The notes under the pieces: model-generated
Seen by the model: the letters and a program-made list of their open reading frames with translations, nothing else
Told to the model about the DNA's origin: nothing
Databases searched by the model: none
Shown here: positions 18,745 to 27,700 of the stretch, in pieces
How the letters are laid out: every line of letters starts with the position of its first letter
Position numbering within the stretch: the first letter of the stretch is position 1
NCBI RefSeq assembly: GCF_005780165.1
Contig: NZ_VAUV01000001.1
Coordinates: 248,001-312,000 of the forward strand
DNA length: 64,000 nt
DNA from: Phragmitibacter flavus
Lineage (GTDB): Bacteria; Verrucomicrobiota; Verrucomicrobiia; Verrucomicrobiales; Verrucomicrobiaceae
Reading direction: 5' to 3'
Translations under genes and position numbers: made by a program

Positions 18745-19395
18745 ATGTCCGAAAAAGAACGCCCCAAATTCCGCACCTTCCTGATGTTCGGCGCCCCGGG
18801 CAGCGGCAAGGGAACCCAGGGGGTCGTGCTCGGCACCATTCCCCGTTTTTATCACATGGCTTGTGGTGATGTTTTCCGTTCGCTCGACACCCGCACTTCG
18901 CTGGGTCAGGAGTTCATCAATTATTCCAGCCGGGGTCACCTGGTGCCGGACGAAGTCACCGTGAGGTTGTGGCGGGTGAACATCAATGACCGGGTCAAGA
19001 CCCACCAGTTCAAGGCGGACATCGACTTTTTGGTGCTCGACGGCATTCCGCGCAACGTGGAGCAGGCTCGTTTGCTCGAGGAGGACATTGACGTGTTGCA
19101 GGTGTTCCATTTGAGCTGTCCCGACCGGGCTGAACTGGCGCGGCGTCTGCGCAAGCGGGCGCTGAAGGACAATCGTTTTGATGATGCGAATGAAGAGGTG
19201 ATCCAAAAACGCATCCGCACCTATGAGGAGGAGTCGAAGCCGATTCTTGAATACTATTCGCAGGGCAAATATGCTGGACGTCAGGTGGTGACGGACATCA
19301 ACGCAACCGAGACGCCGGTGAAAGTGGTGCACAGCATCCTCAGTCGCATCATGGAGCTGGATGAGTGGAAAAAGGTGGGCAGTCTGGTGGTGTGA
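18745..19395 (+). CDS. adenylate kinase-like nucleoside monophosphate kinase
   Basis: 216 residues from the ATG at 18745; an upstream TTG would add 12 unconserved residues. The Walker A loop GAPGSGKGTQ sits near residue 15, the NMP-binding segment is ACGDVFRSL..., and the DGIPRNVEQA motif precedes a short lid (RKRALKDNRFDDANEEVIQKRI) of the eukaryotic UMP/CMP-kinase length rather than the long zinc-type lid. It should transfer phosphate between ATP and a nucleoside monophosphate, most likely AMP. Whether it is the cell's only adk cannot be judged here. Confidence 0.85.
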   Translation: MSEKERPKFRTFLMFGAPGSGKGTQGVVLGTIPRFYHMACGDVFRSLDTRTSLGQEFINYSSRGHLVPDEVTVRLWRVNINDRVKTHQFKADIDFLVLDGIPRNVEQARLLEEDIDVLQVFHLSCPDRAELARRLRKRALKDNRFDDANEEVIQKRIRTYEEESKPILEYYSQGKYAGRQVVTDINATETPVKVVHSILSRIMELDEWKKVGSLVV

Positions 19396-20009
19396 AGATT
19401 TGTCCCCAGCTATCAACCTTTCTGATTCAGCTGCATTTCATTCAGGGGCGAAGAACTTGGCCGTAGGTGCCCAGACGCCGTTGCCAATCCGATTCTGATC
19501 TTTCAAAGAAGGCGAAGGAGAGGGATATGGGTTTTGAGCGCCAAGGGCGCGGCTCTACGACAGCCTTGGGCAACGCCCAAGGATAGACGGACCGTTCTTT
19601 GAAGGGCTGAAAGCCCGCCTTATCGTGTCGACGGTTGTAAACCAACTGCGTGGTCTTAGTCATAAAGCCCGGGTTGTTGCCCCGCTTCTAGCGCGCTCGA
19701 ACGAACCCCACGCCAAAAATTCTTTAAGAAGCATGTCACAAAATTTGTTTCCCTTACAACTGGGTGAAAGCGTAATTGATTGGGCGTGAGGCGGTGTTTA
19801 GCATTGCCTGCGCACAAAAAGTTCGCTAAGAATTAATTTCGAATCGCGTTATAAACAGGGGTGGTCCTGCCGCCATAACAATTAGAATTGCAAACAAAGT
19901 GCTACATTTCTGGCAGAGAAAATGCTAAAAAAATTTGGAAGAAGTCTAAAAAACCTGTGTTAGACTCTTCACCCCCCAAAAATTAATTTCCCCTTTCACA
20001 CACTTTCTT
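19396..20009. other. 614-base intergenic region before the sigma-factor gene
   Basis: No credible gene. The left part holds a hairpin-rich repeat (19490-19640, listed separately). The right part (about 19,700-20,009) is AT-rich with A/T tracts and probably carries the sigma-factor promoter and a long leader; I could not choose a single -10/-35 pair. Confidence 0.5.
19490..19640. repeat. intergenic element with three perfect hairpins
   Basis: Contains three close perfect stem-loops: GCGCC-AAG-GGCGC (19538-19550), CCTTGGGC-AAC-GCCCAAGG (19564-19582) and GGGCT-GAA-AGCCC (19604-19616). They are flanked by inverted arms TTTCAAAGAA (19501-19510) and TTCTTTGAAG (from about 19596). The 73-codon open frame on the minus strand through it is low-information and best read as a by-product of the repeat. 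Confidence 0.6.
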
Positions 20010-20909
20010 ATGGCAAGCATGGAACTCGACGGCGGCATTAAAATCTATCTGCGCGAGATCGGCAAGACAGATTTGCTGACTCCCCAACAAGAGGTGGATC
20101 TCGCCGAACGCATCAAAAAAGGCGATCCAGAAGCTCGCTCCCACATGATCCGCGCCAACCTTCGGTTGGTGGTGAAGATCGCCCAGGATTACGCCAACTA
20201 CGGTCTTCCTCTTCTCGACTTGATTTCTGAAGGCAACATCGGCTTGATGAAAGCCGTGGAGCGTTTCGACCCCAACAAGGGCGGCAAACTCTCTACCTAT
20301 GCGGCCTGGTGGATCAAACAATCGATCAAACGCGCCTTGGCCAACCAGTCCAAGACCATCCGCCTTCCTGTTCACATGGTGGACAAGATCAGCAAGATGC
20401 GTCGTGTGGCCATGGCGATGTCTGAAGAACTCGGTCGTGAACCCACGGATGACGAACTTTCCGAAGAGATCGGCATTGACCGCGGCAAATTGAGCCAGTT
20501 GAAGGTTGCTTCGATGCGTCCTGCCTCCCTTGATGCGCCAATCAGCGACGACGACTCCACCGAATTCGGTGAAATCGTTGGCGATGAAAACGCGCAGACG
20601 CCGTTTGATTTGCTCAGCCACAAGAACATGCACAGCCAGCTCGACGGATTGTTGACCGTGCTGGATGAACGTGAGCGCAAGATCATTGATGCCCGTTTCG
20701 GTTTGAATGGCCAGAAATCCCGCACACTTGAAGAAGTGGGCCAGGAGTTTGGCGTCACCCGCGAGCGTATTCGTCAGCTGCAAAACATCGCGTTGCGCAA
20801 GCTTCGCCGTGCCTTGCAGAAGAAGGAAGATCCGATTCCAAAAGCGCTGCGCAATGCCGGTGGCAAAAAAGGCCGCAAGAAGAAGAAGGAATCCGTGATC
20901 GCGGATTGA
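20010..20909 (+). CDS. RNA polymerase sigma-70 factor, RpoD/SigA-like, short form
   Basis: 299 residues. Region 1.2 (DGGIKIYLREIGKTDLLTPQQEVDLAERI), the whole of region 2 (NLRLVVKIAQDYANYGLPLLDLISEGNIGLMKAVERFDPNKGGKLSTYAAWWIKQSIKRAL), region 3 and region 4 with the helix-turn-helix RTLEEVGQEFGVTRERIRQLQ are complete. There is no region 1.1 and no large non-conserved insert. The C-terminus ends in a Lys/Arg-rich tail (GGKKGRKKKKE) beyond region 4. Either the housekeeping factor in short form or a group-2 relative; the near-consensus regions 2.4 and 4.2 favour a -10/-35 specificity like that of RpoD. Its 5' gap is unusually long. Confidence 0.92.
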   Translation: MASMELDGGIKIYLREIGKTDLLTPQQEVDLAERIKKGDPEARSHMIRANLRLVVKIAQDYANYGLPLLDLISEGNIGLMKAVERFDPNKGGKLSTYAAWWIKQSIKRALANQSKTIRLPVHMVDKISKMRRVAMAMSEELGREPTDDELSEEIGIDRGKLSQLKVASMRPASLDAPISDDDSTEFGEIVGDENAQTPFDLLSHKNMHSQLDGLLTVLDERERKIIDARFGLNGQKSRTLEEVGQEFGVTRERIRQLQNIALRKLRRALQKKEDPIPKALRNAGGKKGRKKKKESVIAD

Positions 20910-20925
20910 TTCGTTCTCTCGAAGG

Positions 20926-20985
20926 GAGCGCGGACACTCTTGTCCGCTTCAGTTTCTGGCTGAGTGGACACGAGTGTCCGCGCTC
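20926..20985. terminator. long bidirectional hairpin between sigma factor and SDR genes
   Basis: Twenty-base arms, 20926-20945 and 20966-20985, match as an inverted repeat with a single mismatch and a 20-base loop. It fills the gap between the convergent sigma-factor and SDR stop codons. Each arm is itself semi-palindromic (GGACAC...GTGTCC). Likely a shared terminator that belongs to a repeat family. Confidence 0.7.
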
Positions 20986-20987
20986 AC

Positions 20988-21644
20988 TTAAGTCCAGCGG
21001 TGGATCCGACTGTCCAGATTAAACACCTGACCGGAAGTGTGCGGCATTTGCTTGTCCAGAAACGCAATGAAACGAGCCACGCTGGCCGGATCATTGAAGC
21101 GGTTGAGCACGTGGGATTGTTTGAAATTCTCTCGTTGGGCATCGTTGAGATGAGCGGTCATCCGAGTCTCGAGAAAACCGGGGAGCACGACGTTCACCCG
21201 GATGTTCCGCGATCCATATTCACGAGCCAGACTGGCGGCCAAACCGTGCAGTGCCGCTTTAGAGGCGGCGTAATTGGATTGGCCAGCGGTGCCGTTGAGA
21301 GCAGCATGAGAACTGATAAAGACAATGTGGCCATTGCGCTGCTTCGACATCATTTTGAGCGCGGCTCGGGAAATAAGGGAGTGCCCGGTGAGGTTGACCG
21401 ACAGGACTGCCTCAAAATCTTCCGCAGTCATTTGGAGTAGGGGTTTGTCCCGAATGATGCCGGCGTTGCAGACGAGGAGGTCGAGTTGACCAAGCTGCTT
21501 GATGTATTCCCAAACGGAGTCTGCGGAACGGATGTCCAGCTCTGCCTTTCCTGGGGCATAAACAGAGTATTCCTGGGCAGTTAGTTCGGATTTCAGTGCC
21601 TGGGCGAGATCACCATGCCCCCCCGTTATGAGTGCGATGGGCAT
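20988..21644 (-). CDS. short-chain dehydrogenase/reductase (FabG-like)
   Basis: 218-residue Rossmann-fold oxidoreductase. Cofactor motif TGGHGDLAQAL near residue 7, NAG in LLVCNAGI, catalytic Ser in FISSHAALNG, and Tyr-Lys in NYAASKAAL, then PGFLETRMT. The ATG at 21644 starts right at the first beta strand; an upstream TTG would run into a heptanucleotide repeat and is rejected. It probably reduces a 3-oxoacyl-type thioester or similar ketone, but substrate cannot be read from an SDR sequence alone. Downstream of the STN-like gene on the same strand. Confidence 0.85.
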   Translation of the reverse strand: MPIALITGGHGDLAQALKSELTAQEYSVYAPGKAELDIRSADSVWEYIKQLGQLDLLVCNAGIIRDKPLLQMTAEDFEAVLSVNLTGHSLISRAALKMMSKQRNGHIVFISSHAALNGTAGQSNYAASKAALHGLAASLAREYGSRNIRVNVVLPGFLETRMTAHLNDAQRENFKQSHVLNRFNDPASVARFIAFLDKQMPHTSGQVFNLDSRIHRWT

Positions 21645-21698
21645 GATCGGAGTGAGTGGGTTGAAAAAGGCATGCGCGTGTTGAGGGCTGACGAGCCA

Positions 21699-21730
<32 letters not shown>

Positions 21731-21735
21731 ATTTC

Positions 21736-22257
21736 TCATGGCACCGGTTTCTCCGAGAACATGGCGGCATTCTTGTCGTAAGTGAGCTTGGTGCCGGAAA
21801 GCTGGGCAAGGTAATTGAGCACTTCGGTCAGCGGAACATTGGACAAATTGATGCTCACAGGACGATTCCCGAGATCACCACTCTTGAGGATGATGTTGGG
21901 GGTGATTTTTTGATCAGTGGCCTTGCGCGTATAAAAGCGCACCGCTTCAATGGCTTCATTGAGGGCGACATTGTCAAACTCGATCTTTTCGATGATGATC
22001 TTGTCGTAGCTGTTCTTGAGGGTGGTGTTGTCGACGCCAAGAATTTGTTGGATCTGCGCGAGCATGGCACGCGTGGGCACGTGATCGGGATTTCGGGCAG
22101 CCACGACCCGCAACTTTTCGCGGGCCTGTTCCATGTGACCGGCGTTGTAGAGGGCGCGACCTTCCTCATAAAGCGCCTGCAGATTTTGGGCGTGTCCCTG
22201 AAGCGGGGAGATGAAAGCGGCCAGGGCCGCGAGTAATAGAAGCGGTTTGATGTTCAT
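21736..22257 (-). CDS. exported protein with TPR-like start and secretin/STN-like domain
   Basis: 173 residues. Signal peptide about 1-23 (LLLLAALAAF... GHAQ). A single helical TPR-like unit follows (LQALYEEGRALYNAGHMEQAREKLRVVAARNPDH). The second half, NVALNEAIEAVRF... RPVSINLSNVPLTEVLNYLAQLSGTKLTYDK, has the shape of the STN domain found at the N-terminus of secretins and TonB receptors. No secretin pore domain follows; the protein simply stops. ATG at 22257 chosen because it starts the leader. A periplasmic accessory of a secretin-like complex is possible. Confidence 0.7.
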   Translation of the reverse strand: MNIKPLLLLAALAAFISPLQGHAQNLQALYEEGRALYNAGHMEQAREKLRVVAARNPDHVPTRAMLAQIQQILGVDNTTLKNSYDKIIIEKIEFDNVALNEAIEAVRFYTRKATDQKITPNIILKSGDLGNRPVSINLSNVPLTEVLNYLAQLSGTKLTYDKNAAMFSEKPVP

Positions 22258-22456
22258 GGCTGGAGCGGGTGACAGGTTGGATTGTGCCCAGAAATGGAAT
22301 TTGACGTCAAGAGTTTTCCGATTCGGGGCCGATAAGCAATCCCCGGGACAAGAATGCGGGAAGAAGCCAAACATTTTAAAAACCTCACCAGAGTGTTGAT
22401 CGTATCGTTCCATACAGCGCGCTTTTGGGCGTGTGATGATGTTTTCTTTATCCACC

Positions 22457-23626
22457 ATGAATACCACCGTGCAGACCGCCGCGACCGGACGCAAGTTTCC
22501 GAAATTCGACCTTGGCCGACTCCTTACCTCCGTTTTTGAGCCGACCTATGGCCGGAAAGTTTGCATCCTCATCGATCTTCCCGATTTGGCGGAGGCGAAA
22601 GATTATGCGTTTTTGAAAAATCCCCAACGCGCGGTCCAGCAAAAGGCTCACGAAGTTTTTTATCTTGGTTTGAAGAATGGCGTGGCGGAAGAGCTGGCTT
22701 TGTCGGGTGGAGAAATGTTTGCGTATGTGGAAACCGGTGGGAGCAACCTGGATTTGCCAGATCGATGTGTCGATATGGTGGGCAATGAACTGAGCCTGGA
22801 GAAGGACATTTATCCAAATTATGACCTGATCCTATGCATCTCCACCTTTAGCGCCACCGCTCCTCTCACGGCGTTTGCCAAGCAGTATGGATTTCGTGGG
22901 GCCACCTTGCATGGATTGAACGACGTCATATTAAATTCAGGGTTGGCGGTGGATTACAATGACGTGAGTCGGGACGCGGAAAAACTCCGTCTCGCGATGA
23001 CGAAGGCGGAGTGGGTGGAAATCGATTTCACCGTGGATGGCGGCGAAGACATGACCGTGCGTCTGGAGCTGGGTGGTCAGGAAGCGCAAAAAAGTCACGG
23101 ACTTTGTCGTGGCGATACCCCAGACATCGCCAACTTGCCGGCGGGAGAGGTCTATTTTGTGCCACAAGGTGCCGAGGGGACCTTTCCGTTGAAGTATGAA
23201 GACGGCACGCTTGGAAAACTGACGGTAACCGGCGGTCGAATCATCAAGGCGGAGTTGATCGAAGGCAAGCAGTCCACGATTGATGAGCACAATCGCAAAT
23301 TGCAGGATGATCCCATGACGGGCGTGTTGGGCGAATTGGGTTTTGGCACCCAAGTGCTGCCGGTTTCCGGAGCGGACATTCAAGACGAAAAAGTGCTGGG
23401 AACCTGCCATCTGGCGACCGGTCGGGACGATCATTTGGGCGGCCACATCACGCCGGATTTGTTCAAGAAACGTCAGAACGCCACGCATGATGACATTCTG
23501 TTTGCCCCGCACAAAACACCGAACTTTGACATCAAACAGGCACGCATGCATCGGGATGGTCAGACCATGGTATTGATCGAGCATTTTCAACCTATGGGAT
23601 ATTTGCTGAAGGCGTTGGAGATTTAA
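22457..23626 (+). CDS. M29-like aminopeptidase (thermophilic metalloprotease fold)
   Basis: About 389 residues, cytoplasmic. The second half shows the M29 signatures: NLPAGEVYFVPQGAEG, then the strand LTVTGGRIIKAEL, then LGELGFGTQV leading to DEKVLGTCHLATGRDDHLGG, and HDDILFAPHKTPNFDI near the end; these supply the Glu/His/Asp metal ligands. The N-terminal half (to about 200) matches the variable domain of the family. Several in-frame starts exist (GTG 22433, ATG 22436, 22439, 22457); I take the last, and the true one may be up to eight codons earlier. Divergent from the STN-like gene. The methyltransferase gene follows by 48 bases. Confidence 0.7.
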   Translation: MNTTVQTAATGRKFPKFDLGRLLTSVFEPTYGRKVCILIDLPDLAEAKDYAFLKNPQRAVQQKAHEVFYLGLKNGVAEELALSGGEMFAYVETGGSNLDLPDRCVDMVGNELSLEKDIYPNYDLILCISTFSATAPLTAFAKQYGFRGATLHGLNDVILNSGLAVDYNDVSRDAEKLRLAMTKAEWVEIDFTVDGGEDMTVRLELGGQEAQKSHGLCRGDTPDIANLPAGEVYFVPQGAEGTFPLKYEDGTLGKLTVTGGRIIKAELIEGKQSTIDEHNRKLQDDPMTGVLGELGFGTQVLPVSGADIQDEKVLGTCHLATGRDDHLGGHITPDLFKKRQNATHDDILFAPHKTPNFDIKQARMHRDGQTMVLIEHFQPMGYLLKALEI

Positions 23627-23674
23627 TCTGATCATTGAGGTGAAGGCCTGCTTGATGCGGGCTTGGTGTGATGA

Positions 23675-24445
23675 ATGGATGATGAAGTCCCCATGATCGA
23701 AGAAAACATTTACGAAACGCCCAAGCTGCATGTCGAATACCTGCTGTTTCATTACGGCAGTGATGAGGAGGTGTTGCCATGGGAAAACGGACCGAAGGAG
23801 GCGCTTGGATTTGCCACGCGCACGGTAAGTGAATTGCTTCGCCCGGAACTGTTGCCTGAGACCGCAGGGACGCGGGCGCTCGACCTCGGTTGCGCCGTCG
23901 GACGTTCTTCATTTGAACTTTCCAAGGTGGTCGAAGAGGTCATTGGGATTGATTACTCGATGAGTTTCATTGAAACCGCCGAGCACATTCGTCAGCATGG
24001 ATCGGTGAGTTACCCGCGCGTGGATGAAGGTGATTCATTTACCCCCTGCACCGCGCACCGGCCGGAAGGGTCCTTTTCGGAACGGGTAAAATTCGAGCAG
24101 GGCGACGCCATGTTGCTGCGCGAAGATTTAGGTTCGTTCGATGTGGTGCATGCCGCCAATTTGTTATGTCGACTTGCCGATCCGCAGCGTCTTTTGCAAC
24201 AACTCCCCGCATTGGTGAAACCCGGTGGGCAGTTGCTATTGGCAACCCCATGCAGCTGGTTGGAGGAGTTCACTCCCAAAGACAACTGGCCGGTGGGTTC
24301 TACGTTCGAGTGGCTGAAAGAACGTTTGCTAGGACACTTTGAGTTAGACGAACAAAAGGATCTCCCTTTTCTGATCCGCGAACACGCCCGCAAGTATCAA
24401 TGGAGCGTGGCACTAGGAACACGCTGGATCCGCCGGTCGGACTAG
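23675..24445 (+). CDS. free-standing OvoA-C-terminal-type methyltransferase (putative 4-mercaptohistidine N1-methyltransferase)
   Basis: 256-residue class I SAM-dependent methyltransferase. SAM motif I is ALDLGCAVGRSSFELS near residue 68, motif II EVIGIDYS, and the acceptor side has FDVVHAANLLCRLADP. The opening NIYETPKLHVEYLLFHYGSDEEVLPWENGPKEAL is, from memory, the hallmark of the C-terminal domain of ovothiol synthase OvoA. Here it is encoded alone; the sulfoxide synthase half is not in the window. The start may be the ATG at 23675 or 23693. Histidine N-methylation in an ovothiol-like pathway is inferred from the family. Ends before a hairpin at 24457. Confidence 0.8.
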   Translation: MDDEVPMIEENIYETPKLHVEYLLFHYGSDEEVLPWENGPKEALGFATRTVSELLRPELLPETAGTRALDLGCAVGRSSFELSKVVEEVIGIDYSMSFIETAEHIRQHGSVSYPRVDEGDSFTPCTAHRPEGSFSERVKFEQGDAMLLREDLGSFDVVHAANLLCRLADPQRLLQQLPALVKPGGQLLLATPCSWLEEFTPKDNWPVGSTFEWLKERLLGHFELDEQKDLPFLIREHARKYQWSVALGTRWIRRSD

Positions 24446-24456
24446 CCCAAAAGGAG

Positions 24457-24476
24457 CAGGGACATTCTTGTCCCTG
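24457..24476 (+). terminator. hairpin terminator after methyltransferase gene
   Basis: Perfect 8-bp stem CAGGGACA/TGTCCCTG with loop TTCT, 11 bases after the stop codon, followed by CATTTTTC. Same core as the hairpin at 14568. Confidence 0.65.
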
Positions 24477-24772
24477 TCATTTTTCTCCCGGAGCTGACTC
24501 CGCTTCGCGGCCCCATCAACCTGCTATCCATTAGCAAAAAAATATAATCTTGTTATCCCGGCTAAAAGATAAGCCTGGATAACCAAACTTCCGGATATCA
24601 TCTCCTTGGTAACATTATCAAGATTGATTGCTGATCAAAAATAAGCATCAACCATTCAAAAATCTCATTTATCGCATGCAATAAAAATATCGACACTCCG
24701 CGCCCAAACTGATTTCATCACTGAATAATTCGCCAACGAATTAACAATAAAATCATTCAGCTGTCCCCCGCG
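24477..24772. other. AT-rich leader region before the giant gene
   Basis: About 300 bases without a gene, clearly more AT-rich than the coding DNA on either side. A small hairpin CGGAG-CTGA-CTCCG lies at its left end. Probably holds the promoter of the 1713-residue protein; no motif can be assigned with confidence. Confidence 0.45.
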
Positions 24773-27700
24773 ATGAAATCACAGCTCAAACTCCCCCGGC
24801 CTTCATCTGCCCGAAGCCAACTATTCCTCCCGCATTTCCGCTCCCGCTGGATCGCCGCCCTGCAATTCCTCTGCACTTTCTTCTGGACCCTGCAACCCCT
24901 TCCCGTCGTCAATTCCTACCAACACGACTCCAACGGCGACGGCATATCCGAAGAGCATCCCAACCCCACCGACCCCAATGACAGTTGGTGGAACCTAGAC
25001 AGCGACGGGGACAACCTCACGAATGCCGAAGAAGTCGCCTTCGGCTCCGATCCCTATTCCATCGACTCAGATACAGACTCCATCACCGACCGTGATGAAC
25101 GTGACCTCACTCAAACCAACCCCTGGCAATGGGACAGCAATAGCGATGGCTTTTCGGATCACGACGAATTTTACGGCTGTTATTCTGTGAACTATCACCG
25201 CTTCTCCGACCCCAGCGATTCCGCCTACAATTACCCCTTCTACTCTTTCGCCGATGCGGACGGCGATGGGATGAAAAATCACGAAGATTATTACCCGCTC
25301 GACCGCGACAACGACGGCATTGAAGATTGGCAGGATGGTTATCCAGATGATTTCTACAACGGTAACTATTACAGCGATTACACCACCGACAGCGATGGGG
25401 ATGGCATGCCGGATTACACGGATCCCTACCCTTATGACTCCTCCAACGGATACTACTCCATGGACAGCGACTACGATGGGACGCCAGACTACCTGGACTC
25501 CTATCCTTATGATCCAAGCAACGGATACGATTACGGGGATTACGACAACGATGGGATTCAGAACTACGCCGATCCCTACCCTTACGATCCGAACAACGGT
25601 TCTTCATCAATAAACGACCCCGACAGCGACGGCGATGGCATGCCCGACCACTCCGATCCCTATCCTAGCGATCCCTACAACGGCACTTACAATCCCTACG
25701 GTTTCGACGACGACAACGACGGCTATGTCAGCTATTTCGACTCCCATCCCGGTGACAGCACCCTATGGGATGATTGGAACGGCAATGGCATCAACGACAG
25801 CACTGAACCTGACACCGATGGCGACGGCATCATCGATACCAACGACGCCTATCCTAAAGACCCCTGGAACAACGCCGACAGCGACAGCGACGGCCTTACC
25901 GACCTCCAGGAAATCGGCTTCGGCTCCGTTCAGGGAATCGGAACCAGCGCCTACCACAACGATACCGACAACGACGACCTCACTGACTACGAGGAAGTCA
26001 TGATCTACAAACTTACCCACCCTACCATAAGTCCCACCAATCCCAAAAGCCTTAGCGGCGTCTACCTCGACTACCAAATGGTTGACGCCACCGACACCGA
26101 CCTCGACGGCATCCCCGACCGCATTGAACAATGGTATGCTGCCAATGGAGAACCTATGGACTACACCAACCCCGCCGATGGCGGCGGCGACCTCGACGGT
26201 GATCGCATCAACAATCGCACCGCTTACGAGCAAGGCTGGAGCCTCATTGCCTACCGTGGCCAATATGATTCCGACCTCGACCGCATGACAGATGCTCAGG
26301 AAGACTACTGGAGCTCCATCTACCCCGGCAGCTTTAACAAAAACCGATTTGCCGACGCGGTCGAAGACTACGATCAGGATGGCCTGTTCAATTACGAAGA
26401 ACTCGAACAGAATCTAGACCCCGGGAATCCTCACAGCAAGTTCACGGGCATCACCGACGGCCAGTATGCGGCATGGCAACGCGCCATCGGCACTCCTGGC
26501 TACTATGGCTACCTTGACGGCCAACCCATCTCAACACCGCCCTCTCACGGCGAGCAAGCCGATTGGGACGGCGACGGTATTCCCGAGGGCTACGCCGCCT
26601 TTGTCAACGATGGTCATACTGTTCCCAACGGTCCCACCCATCCGGTGGATCAAGACAACGATGGCATGAGCAATGAATGGGAGCACCGGCACCAATTCGA
26701 GCCGCGTGATTCTCGCGATGCCGGACCGGCGACGGGCTTCGTGGTCGCCACCGAACCCACCGAAGGAAGAAACGAAAGCACCGAATCCGAATGGCAGGCT
26801 TATGAACTTGCCGTCTTGGGAGATTTTGACCGGGATGGGTTGAGCAACCTGCGCGAATTCCTACTCGGCACCCATCCGAAGATCGCCGATACCGATGGTG
26901 ACGGCATCAATGATGGCACCGAAGTGCAGGCTGGAAGCAACCCCACCGACATCAACTCCGAGCCAACTACCGTCACCCCGATCACCCCGCCGAGAATCAA
27001 CCTCGAACTTAGCGGCATCCATCTCCAAGGCGGCACCGGCAGCGGTAACTCCGGGACAGGCGGCGGCAACTCAGGAGGTGGCAGTGGAAACGGCAGCGGC
27101 AATAACAATGGTCCTCAACCCACCGAGGAAGAACTCGACAACGCCACACGCCTCACTCCCTTTATCGTTCAGTATAGCGGATGGAAAGGCGGCTCCATCA
27201 GTTCCGCAGGAGGCAGTTACTCTCCAGGAACCCCCGAAGGCGTCGGTATGCGTCCCGTTGCGTCAACTGCGCCATCAACCCCAAGCACCTACACCGGCTA
27301 CATTCAAAAATATCGATACAAGCAACAGGGCGCGAATGACGCCCCGACCCCGGAACCTGTGGGTGATCCCATTGAGCACGCCGGTCTGTCAGGCGACTCT
27401 GCTGCGTGGATCACTGCCAACAGCACCCCGCAACCAGCCTATCACATCATCAAAACCAGCGTGGAAGCCCAGCGCGAACTCGACGGTAGGTTCATTCAAG
27501 CCCACAAAATCCTCATCACCACCGATTCGTTCAACGCCCCGGTCAACACCCAACAGGAAGCCATCGACGAAGCCACCTATCAAAATCTCAACCGTAACCC
27601 GGAGCCCACCAAGTATGCGTTGGGTCCTGTCACCACCTGGCAGAGCGCCTACACGGGAGGCGGCCCGGTCGAAAACCCGGAACCCGGTGAACCAGCGATG

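Noticed and set aside
19442..19663. 73-codon minus-strand frame
   Set aside because: Runs through a hairpin-rich repeat; no start context or family, so treated as repeat by-product.
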